Assembly: GCF_039511225.1 (NCBI RefSeq)
Contig: NZ_CP154261.1
Location: 868,001-932,000, forward strand
Source of the DNA: Sphingobacterium multivorum
GTDB taxonomy: Bacteria; Bacteroidota; Bacteroidia; Sphingobacteriales; Sphingobacteriaceae
Reading direction: 5' to 3'
Length of the DNA: 64,000 nucleotides
Part shown: piece by piece, positions 55,640 through 62,606 of the stretch
Layout: the number at the start of each line of letters is the position of its first letter
How positions within the stretch are numbered: position 1 is the first letter of the stretch
Position numbers and translations under genes: made by a program
Notes under the pieces: model-generated
The model's input: the letters and a program-made list of their open reading frames with translations, nothing else
Databases searched by the model: none
Told to the model about the DNA's origin: nothing

Positions 55640-55942
55640 CTTTCCTTTTCAAATATTATACATTGCTAATATAGGAATAAAAAACGGAAATATTGTAAAT
55701 ATTCTAATGAAAATGTATTTAGTTTGATTTTATCATTTCTTTTGATATGTTTTGTTGCCGATATTGTATTTGATGTTCGCCGCAGTCAATTCAGTTTGAT
55801 GCATCGCTGAATAATGCAACATTTGGCAATATTTTTTGTGGGATTTGGAAAAATCATCCCAAGATTGCAAGAATATATATAAATTAGGCAAAGTATTGCA
55901 TATCCTTTATGCTGTATCGACATGGCTTAACTAAAGAGTGAG
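55640..55942. other. Intergenic region between divergent gltB and the epimerase gene
   Basis: This AT-rich 303-base region must hold both promoters, but no exact TAnnTTTG box is well placed on either strand. I see no gene, repeat or known riboswitch. Confidence 0.4.
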
Positions 55943-57040
55943 ATGAAAATAACTGAAATTGAAATTTATCGACTAAGCATTCCTATGGAACCTTTTGTTA
56001 TCGCAACAGGGACGATGGATTATGCGCAAAATACTTTTATACGTATATATACAGATGCTAATGTATATGGTGTGGGCGAATGTTCTGCCTTTCCGATGAT
56101 CGTAGGAGAAACACAAGATACTTGTTTAATTCTGGCACGGGATTTTGCAAAGATTTGGAAGGGGCGCGATCCTTTGGCCATCGAAGAGCGTTTGGCAGAA
56201 CTGGACTTATATATCGCCGGTAACAAGACGATCAAATCAGCTTTTGATATGGCCTTGCATGATCTGGCGGCCAAACATGCTGGTCTGCCACTTTATCAAT
56301 TTCTAAAGGGAGCGAAGCGAGAGATTACGACAGATATCACCTTGGGAATTGCATCTCCAGAAGAGATGGCGTTGAAAGCAAAACGTTTACAGAGCGAAGG
56401 TGCGGTCATGTTGAAAGTTAAGTTGGGAAAGGATCCAAAAACAGATATTGCGCGTATACGTGAAATACGTAAGGCTGTTGGATTCGAAATGCCTATTCGT
56501 GTTGATGCAAACCAAGGCTGGTCTTATGAGGAGGCATTAGAAGCATTACAGGGGTTGGAACCTTATAAGATACAATTTTGCGAGCAACCGATGCGTACAT
56601 GGGACGACGAATATTTACCGCAATTGCGTGCAGAAACAATTGTTCCCGTGATGGCGGATGAATCCGTTTATTCTCACCATGACGCAGAGCGTCTCTGCAA
56701 AGCGGATGCTTGCGATTATATCAATATTAAATTCTCGAAATCAGGAGGCATACAGGAAGCTTTGAAAATTAATCAGATCGCAAAGGAATATGGTATTACT
56801 TGTATGATTGGTGGCATGTTGGAATCTCGCTTGGCTTTGGCTGCTAAAGTACATTTCGCTTATGCCGCACCGAATGTCAAGTTTTTTGATCTGGACACTT
56901 GTATGGTTGGCCATCGGGAGGACCCTGTTATTGGGGGGATTCAATATGACGGATACAAAATACATATCTCAGACCAAATTGGAATCGGAGCAGATATGGA
57001 ACAGACATTTTTAGATCAATGCGAGAAATGGATCATTTAA
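55943..57040 (+). CDS. L-Ala-D/L-Glu (dipeptide) epimerase
   Basis: This enolase-superfamily enzyme epimerises L-Ala-D-Glu released from peptidoglycan to the usable L,L form. The 365-residue protein has the family's base KxK (MLKVKLGK, about 156-163), metal ligands Asp (RVDANQGW, about 187), Glu (CEQPM, about 213) and Asp (MADESVY, about 238). A second base lies in NIKFSKSGG (about 262), and the specificity stretch reads FFDLDTCMVG (about 313). The dipeptide-specific DxD matches L-Ala-D/L-Glu epimerases. It is followed by an amidase-like fragment, fitting muropeptide recycling. Confidence 0.9.
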   Translation: MKITEIEIYRLSIPMEPFVIATGTMDYAQNTFIRIYTDANVYGVGECSAFPMIVGETQDTCLILARDFAKIWKGRDPLAIEERLAELDLYIAGNKTIKSAFDMALHDLAAKHAGLPLYQFLKGAKREITTDITLGIASPEEMALKAKRLQSEGAVMLKVKLGKDPKTDIARIREIRKAVGFEMPIRVDANQGWSYEEALEALQGLEPYKIQFCEQPMRTWDDEYLPQLRAETIVPVMADESVYSHHDAERLCKADACDYINIKFSKSGGIQEALKINQIAKEYGITCMIGGMLESRLALAAKVHFAYAAPNVKFFDLDTCMVGHREDPVIGGIQYDGYKIHISDQIGIGADMEQTFLDQCEKWII

Positions 57041-57051
57041 ATTGAAAAAAT

Positions 57052-57162
57052 ATGAATAGTATGAATTGGGGAATAGGGATGCAAGAGATTGTTGTCCTAA
57101 TTATTATCGTTATTTTTTTGGTAGCGGCATATCTGTTTTTCTCTAAGTTGCTGAAAAAGTAG
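57052..57162 (+). CDS. 36-residue single-helix membrane protein
   Basis: A short frame starting 11 bases after the epimerase stop and preceded by an A-rich leader encodes a Met/Asn N-terminus, one long hydrophobic helix (about residues 13-30) and a Lys-rich tail (SKLLKK). The opening GIGMQEIVVLIIIVIF recalls the TatA/Hcf106 N-terminus but lacks the amphipathic helix that follows in TatA. It may be a regulatory microprotein, a TatA remnant or chance. Position in the epimerase-amidase run is its main support. Confidence 0.5.
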   Translation: MNSMNWGIGMQEIVVLIIIVIFLVAAYLFFSKLLKK

Positions 57163-57196
57163 GTTTTAATGACCTTTTTTTGATTGAGTTCCTTCT

Positions 57197-57505
57197 ATGA
57201 ACTTATTTTTCAGTGTAAAGAGCAAACAATCTCTTCCTATACGAATATTATATCAGTCGGGGGTTAGTCATACGATGCTAGAAGAGCTTAATCGCAAATT
57301 TGCGTTTAGTTTGGGCCAAATGTTGCAACAGAATGGACTGGCTGCAGGTACTCCAGCGATAAATACAAAGCTTGCAATTTTACGCGGTGCTAAAATACCG
57401 GCGCTTCTCCTTGAGCTGGATAACATCAATGCCATTGATAAAAACGTAAAACCTGAATTTATCCATAAACTAGCCCAGGCTATAGACCAAAGCTTTGAAG
57501 ACTAA
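57197..57505 (+). CDS. N-acetylmuramoyl-L-alanine amidase C-terminal half (Amidase_3-like fragment)
   Basis: The 102-residue product matches the last half of Amidase_3 enzymes: FAFSLGQMLQQNGLAAG..., then KLAILRGAKIPALLLELDNI (about 54-73) and a closing FIHKLAQAIDQSF. The ILRxAxIPAxLLELxxI pattern carries the likely catalytic Glu. The N-terminal half with the zinc ligands (HxGHGG) is absent, and the frame is closed by a stop at 57185, so it is truncated or a partner of another chain. It follows a cell-wall dipeptide epimerase. Confidence 0.6.
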   Translation: MNLFFSVKSKQSLPIRILYQSGVSHTMLEELNRKFAFSLGQMLQQNGLAAGTPAINTKLAILRGAKIPALLLELDNINAIDKNVKPEFIHKLAQAIDQSFED

Positions 57506-57526
57506 GCGCTAATTTTAGTAGATATC

Positions 57527-59751
57527 ATGAAGTTTAGGATGCTTATAGGGTTATCCATGGCATTGCCATGTCTGTTATCGGCGCAAATAGTCCCCAAAAC
57601 TAAACAGCAATTAACCGACAGCACGATGCTGCGAAATACTGGATCCGATTCAAGGAGGATAGATACAGTGCTTGTTGAGGGATCAGGGCCTCTCGAACAG
57701 CAACTTTTGGATCGGGTCCGTATTCGAACGGGCAGCAATCCCGTTTTATTGAATGGAAATACGTTGGCTGTTTTAAATGCCATTCCGAGTATACAGGTAG
57801 ACGAATTGGGCAATTTTTCTTTACAGGGAAAAACGGGCGTGTTGATTACCGTCAACGGCAAGGAGACCTATCTCACCGGAACCTCTTTGATCGCCTATTT
57901 AAAATCTATCCCGGCAAGCTCTTTAGAGAGCATTGATCTCATGACCATTCCACCAGCAAAATGGAGTGCGGAAGGGGCTGGTGGAGTAATTGATATTCGT
58001 ATCAAAAAGGATGTCCTGAAAGGTCTAACAGGAAATGTTTTTTTAGGAGCATCAAAAGGAAGGCTTTGGAAGTATAATAATGGCGTGGGGCTGCAGTATG
58101 GAATGAAGAAATGGACCTTAAACTCCAGTTTTTCCGTTGCACGCTCTTCGAATTATTTTGATGTTGACCGTAGGCGTGAACTTGCGTATCGTGAACATGT
58201 TCATTATATGATCGGACAGCTGAATAAAGAGACGAATAGCACGCAGGAATTAAATGGTCGTTTGGGCATGAATTATCGAATCGACAAGCATTCGTCTATT
58301 GAATTGAACTGGAATTATCTTCGCAATAATTATGAGGAGATAGGCGTCTATCAAAATGATTTTTCAGCCGATGGAACATTGGAGCAATCCACTGCTTCAA
58401 CTAGTAACCTGGGAAATCCGCTGCATAGAAATAGTATAAATCTTCACTATGATTTTGCTGGGGAAAATAAGGGTAAAGTGCTGCAGTTCGATGTTGATTA
58501 TTTGCGGTACAGCAGTATTCGGAAACAGGACTTGAAGACAAAGACCATACCTTTTTTTTCTGACCAACAAGAGCAGCAGCAATTTTTGCGCTCAAATAAC
58601 CCCTTCTCTGTTGACCTCTTTGGCTTCCGGGGGACGTTCAACGGAAACTTGATGGGCCCTTCTCTATGGAGGCAGGTTTTCAGGCGAATCGTTCTCAACG
58701 TCAATCGCATGGGCATTATCAAAAAGGAGAAAAAGAGTACGCACTGGCCGACGATGATAGCCTAGAAAATACGGTTAAACAAACCGAATACCTGGAAGCT
58801 GTTTATACGGATTTTCAGCTAAAACTTGCGCAATGGGAGATTAAATTAGGTGTATGTGCTGAATACACACAATTTCAGACGAAAATTGACTACATAAATC
58901 AAAATGTACATGGAAGAAATCAAATATTCAATCTATTCCCGACTGTATTTGGAATTTATCGAATGGCTAAAAATATGGATCAAGCGGTACAGCTAGGGTA
59001 TGGACGAAGAATATCAAGACCTAATTATCAAGATTTAAACCCTTCGATTTTCTTTTTCGATCCAAGCACAAGCTATCAGGGGAATGCGCAGCTTTCCGCT
59101 CAATTGTCAGATAATATGGATCTTAAATATGGTCATGGTCAAAAATGGAATATTGGGATTTCTTTGATCAATCACCACAATTATATCTCCATGGTCCATC
59201 AGCTTAGTGCGCAAAATTATATGCAAACCTATCAGAATATTGCCGATGTTAAGAGTTCTGCTATCTCGATGAATATGGGAGGAAAAGCCATTGCTAAAAA
59301 TATGATGCTTTATAGTTTCGGTCAGCTTCAATATATACATTATAAAAATTTCCCAACAGCGTTGAATGATCTTCTGATCGATCGGGGAATTTGGTCCTTT
59401 CAGACTAATTTAATGATGCAGTTAAAGTTACCTTATCAGCTGACTGTAAATTGGACAAACTCATACAGGACTAATGTGCTTTATGCGCAGACCGTTATAA
59501 AACCTTTATATGAAATGCATCTGGCGGCCAACAAGCAATTTTCGAATGCGTTCAGTCTTGCGCTGACAGCACGAGATCTGTTCCATAGCCGGGTTTTGAA
59601 ACGAGAGATTTTGGGACAGGGATTCAACATTTATTCTAAAACAGTGGTTGATTCAAGAACTATTGGCCTAAATTTTAACTATACATTTGGCCTTTACAAA
59701 AAGCAAAAGATCAAACAGACGTCGATTGAAGGAGAAGTGTCACGTTTATAA
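57527..59751 (+). pseudogene. TonB-plug outer-membrane beta-barrel protein, frameshifted
   Basis: Two frames, 57527-58765 and one ending at 59751, encode one 741-residue protein. The first has a signal peptide (about 1-20), a TonB-dependent-receptor-type plug (NAIPSIQVDELGNFSLQGKT, SLESIDLMTIPPAKWSAEGA) and the first strands of an OMP_b-brl_3-type barrel up to DLFGFRG. The second continues with DVQRKLDGPFSMEAGFQANR and the rest of the barrel. The break lies in GGGGG at 58629-58633; adding one G restores RGDVQ. There is no CarboxypepD-like N-terminal domain. No slippery signal is evident, so a true mutation, phase variation or a base-calling error are all possible. Confidence 0.8.
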
Positions 59752-59848
59752 GCACAACTTAGGAATACCATTCCTTTTACATTTGTTAAAAAAATTTGGT
59801 CTATACGTGTTTTGAATCTCTATTGGGACGAAAATAGATTATATTCAG

Positions 59849-59856
59849 TACCTTTG
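59849..59856 (+). promoter_or_regulatory. -7 promoter element of the DHS-like gene
   Basis: TACCTTTG matches TAnnTTTG; TTG at 59823-59825 lies 23 bases upstream. The leader to ATG 59892 would be about 30 bases. Confidence 0.5.
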
Positions 59857-59891
59857 CGGTACTTATTATTTTATAAAAGTTAGAAAATATC

Positions 59892-60872
59892 ATGAGTACT
59901 CAAAAAGGACCTATTTCTCAATTTATTGAGCATAATTACCGTCACTTTAACGCAGCTGCATTAGTAGACGCTGCAAAAGGTTACGAGGAGCATCTGTTGG
60001 ATGGTGGAAAAATGTTGATCTCTTTGGGAGGTGCAATGTCTACTGCCGAATTGGGTGTTTCTTTAGCAGAAATGATCCGTCAAGATAAAGTACACTTTAT
60101 TTCTTGTACTGGTGCCAATTTGGAAGAGGACGTGATGAACCTTGTCGCACACTCACACTACAAAAGAATTCCGAATTATAGAGATTTGACAGCTGAGCAA
60201 GAAAGAGAGCTATTGGATAATCACTATAATCGTGTTACAGATACTTGTATTCCAGAAGAGGAAGCTTTTCGTCGTTTGCAGAAACATCTTGAAGATGTTT
60301 GGCATGCTGCTGAGGCTAAAGGTGAGCGTTACTTACCACATGAGTTTCTTTATCAGGTTGTTAACTCTGGTGTGTTGGAGCAATATTATGAAATCGACCC
60401 AAAAGATTCTTGGATTGTTGCTGCTGCTGAGAAAAATTTACCAATTGTATGTCCGGGATGGGAAGATTCAACGACGGGTAATATCTTCGCTTCCAATGTG
60501 ATCAAAGGTAAATTGAAAGCGAGTACGGTTAAATCTGGTATTGAGTACATGATTTACTTGACAGAGTGGTACCGTAACAACTCCGCAGGTAAAGGTGTTG
60601 GATTTTTCCAAATCGCAGGTGGTATTTCTGGTGACTTCCCAATTTGTGTTGTTCCGATGATGTATCAAGATCTTGAATGGGAAGAAGTACCTTTTTGGGC
60701 TTATTTCTGTCAGATCTCTGATTCAACAACTTCGTATGGTTCTTACTCAGGCGCTGTTCCAAACGAGAAAATCACTTGGGGTAAATTAGATATTGATACA
60801 CCTAAATTTATCGTAGAATCTGACGCGACGATCGTTGCGCCATTAATTTTCTCGTATATCTTAGGTCATTAA
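59892..60872 (+). CDS. Deoxyhypusine synthase-like protein
   Basis: The 326-residue protein has the NAD-dependent deoxyhypusine/homospermidine synthase fold: ISLGGAMSTAELGVSLAEMI (about 43-62), ISCTGANLEEDVMNLVAHSHYKR (about 74-96), EDSTTGNIFA (about 196), FFQIAGGISGDFP (about 238) and SYGSYSGAVPNEKITWGKL with the catalytic Lys in WGK (about 302). In eukaryotes and archaea it modifies eIF5A; bacteria lack that protein, so the homologue is thought to make homospermidine or another spermidine derivative. The natural acceptor is unknown. It has its own promoter and terminator. Confidence 0.9.
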   Translation: MSTQKGPISQFIEHNYRHFNAAALVDAAKGYEEHLLDGGKMLISLGGAMSTAELGVSLAEMIRQDKVHFISCTGANLEEDVMNLVAHSHYKRIPNYRDLTAEQERELLDNHYNRVTDTCIPEEEAFRRLQKHLEDVWHAAEAKGERYLPHEFLYQVVNSGVLEQYYEIDPKDSWIVAAAEKNLPIVCPGWEDSTTGNIFASNVIKGKLKASTVKSGIEYMIYLTEWYRNNSAGKGVGFFQIAGGISGDFPICVVPMMYQDLEWEEVPFWAYFCQISDSTTSYGSYSGAVPNEKITWGKLDIDTPKFIVESDATIVAPLIFSYILGH

Positions 60873-60889
60873 TCTTTTTGACATACAGC

Positions 60890-60924
60890 AGGGGCTATCC
60901 AAAGGTTGGATAGCCCCTTTTTTA
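60890..60924 (+). terminator. Terminator of the DHS-like gene
   Basis: AGGGGCTATCCAA (60890-60902) pairs perfectly with TTGGATAGCCCCT (60906-60918) over 3 bases, followed by T. The core GGGGCTATCCA equals that of the terminator at 44687. Confidence 0.85.
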
Positions 60925-61061
60925 TGAGATTTTATATTTGTTACCTGGCACTATCGTTTCTAATGTTCCGTTCGCGAAAGGTTTGGCTTGACTTATTAGA
61001 CGGCTTTTTTTTTCTTTTCCCTTTTCTTCTTTATCTTTACTGGCTAATATTTCTTTTCTAG

Positions 61062-61724
61062 ATGAGCAATCTTATAACAGATAATCCCGTTGCACTTCAG
61101 GCCTTAATGGATGAAACCATCTTTGGAAACGGTTTTGACTTTCAAGCCGATCTGTCTGTACATCCAATGCCGGAGGAGAACGGTACTCCAGTGCAGTCTG
61201 CTGGACCCACCTCATCTGCGAGGCAAGATACCTCCTATGTAGCGGTAGGATTAGGAGCAGAACAAAAAGCTGTAGGTATTGAACCTGAAAGGGGGCTTCC
61301 TGATGCTGTTAACGATCTTGAAGTGCGCGGTGGCGAATTTATCTATCAGGGGAATAAAGAAAAGGGGATACTTTTTATTTTGCGCTACGAGCAATATCCC
61401 TACTTTTCTCCCGCAGCATTGGACGCTTTTGAAAAAACAATTGGTGCCTTGAAATTGACTAAAGAGACCGTTGCGGTACTCAATTTGGCAAATCCCCATA
61501 ATCCGAATGATTTTAAGCGTATTATGCAGTTTTTTCAACCGACTAAGATTATTTTGTTGGGTGTCGAACCGGCCTCGCTGAAATTACCTTTTATTGAACA
61601 TAATTCCTATATGAAAGGCCGTATTGCAACGGTTTTTAATACGTTCAGTTTTGAAGAGATGTTTGTCGATGTGAATAAAAAGAAGCTGTTCTGGAACGAA
61701 TTTAAGACCTTTATTGTTGCCTGA
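61062..61724 (+). CDS. Hypothetical protein with a DNA polymerase III psi (HolD)-like pattern
   Basis: The 220-residue protein has a polar N-terminal half with a low-complexity stretch (about 35-58). Its core has ILFILRYEQYPYFSPAALDA (about 102), EKTIGALKLTKETVAVLNLA, IILLGVEPASLKLP, and near the end MFVDVNKKKLFWNEFKTF. The order P-F-xP, 'ALxLTxExV', 'LLG', then a DxxKKxLWxxF box is the layout of the HolD psi subunit, which joins the clamp loader to SSB. This is inference from pattern only. The neighbouring rdgB is its usual-looking partner, starting 148 bases later. Confidence 0.7.
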   Translation: MSNLITDNPVALQALMDETIFGNGFDFQADLSVHPMPEENGTPVQSAGPTSSARQDTSYVAVGLGAEQKAVGIEPERGLPDAVNDLEVRGGEFIYQGNKEKGILFILRYEQYPYFSPAALDAFEKTIGALKLTKETVAVLNLANPHNPNDFKRIMQFFQPTKIILLGVEPASLKLPFIEHNSYMKGRIATVFNTFSFEEMFVDVNKKKLFWNEFKTFIVA

Positions 61725-61872
61725 TTTTTATCAGATACTTGTTCTGAATAAAAATTGGGGTTTAATGCTTATTTTTGGGGGCGTGACTTCATGGAAAGAT
61801 AGTAACATACTACAAGGTGAGGAGCACTGTCAACAAAGAGAAAGAACAAACAAAAAGCTAAATTTGAAGAAG

Positions 61873-62448
61873 ATGCTAGAACTTGTATTTGCAACCAATA
61901 ATGCCCATAAGCTGGAAGAAGTCCAAGCGATCGTAGGAAATGCTTTTATCATTAAGAGTTTAAACGATATTGACTGTCAGGATGATATTCCAGAAACAGG
62001 AGTAACCTTTGAGGAAAATGCACAACAGAAAACAGACTATTTGGTTAATAAGTATGGTCTTTATTGTTTTGGTGATGACTCAGGTTTAGAGATAGACGCA
62101 TTGAATGGCGAACCGGGAGTCTATTCAGCACGTTATTCGGGATCAAGGGATATGGAAAAGAATATTGATCTTGTCCTACAAAAATTAGGCGATAACCCCA
62201 ATCGTATAGCGCGATTCAAAACAGTTATTTCATTGTATTTGAATGAGCAGCAGCACTTTTTTGAAGGCAGTATCGAGGGGAAAATTATTGAAGAACGTAG
62301 AGGTATTGATGGCTTTGGTTATGATCCCATTTTTATTCCGAATGGCTATGATAGGACGTTTGCAGAAATGACAGCGGCAGAAAAAAATAGCATTAGCCAT
62401 CGAGCGATTGCTGTTGGTAAACTTGCTACATATTTAAAAACGAAATAG
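61873..62448 (+). CDS. rdgB: RdgB/HAM1 non-canonical purine NTP pyrophosphatase
   Basis: This enzyme hydrolyses dITP/XTP to monophosphates and keeps deaminated bases out of DNA. The 191-residue protein begins MLELVFATNNAHKLEEVQAI, followed by DDSGLEIDALNGEPGVYSAR (about 72-91), RFKTVISLYL, EGSIEGKIIEERRGIDGFGYDPIF (about 134-157), and MTAAEKNSISHRAIA (about 169). The open frame extends to 61714, but ATG 61873 matches the normal N-terminus. A strong terminator follows, facing the OstA-like gene. Confidence 0.95.
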   Translation: MLELVFATNNAHKLEEVQAIVGNAFIIKSLNDIDCQDDIPETGVTFEENAQQKTDYLVNKYGLYCFGDDSGLEIDALNGEPGVYSARYSGSRDMEKNIDLVLQKLGDNPNRIARFKTVISLYLNEQQHFFEGSIEGKIIEERRGIDGFGYDPIFIPNGYDRTFAEMTAAEKNSISHRAIAVGKLATYLKTK

Positions 62449-62545
62449 GTTAATAACTACCTCATTTGAGTTATAAATAGAAATTTTCATTTCTCTGAGC
62501 TAAGGGATGAGTGCGTCTGATACGATCAGGAGATAGTCTTAAATT

Positions 62546-62586
62546 AAAAAAGCAGCGCAAAACAATTTGTTTTGCGCTGCTTTTTT
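62546..62586. terminator. 19-bp bidirectional terminator
   Basis: AAAAAAGCAGCGCAAAACA (62546-62564) pairs perfectly with its complement at 62568-62586 over a 3-base loop. A and T runs on both sides allow termination in both directions between the convergent rdgB and the OstA-like gene. Confidence 0.9.
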
Positions 62587-62606
62587 GTGCGAATCAGTAT
62601 TGGCGG

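Noticed and set aside
58666..59751. Separate gene starting at ATG 58666
   Set aside because: The frame continues upstream in barrel sequence (KLDGPFS) to the GGGGG break, so it is the second part of one gene.
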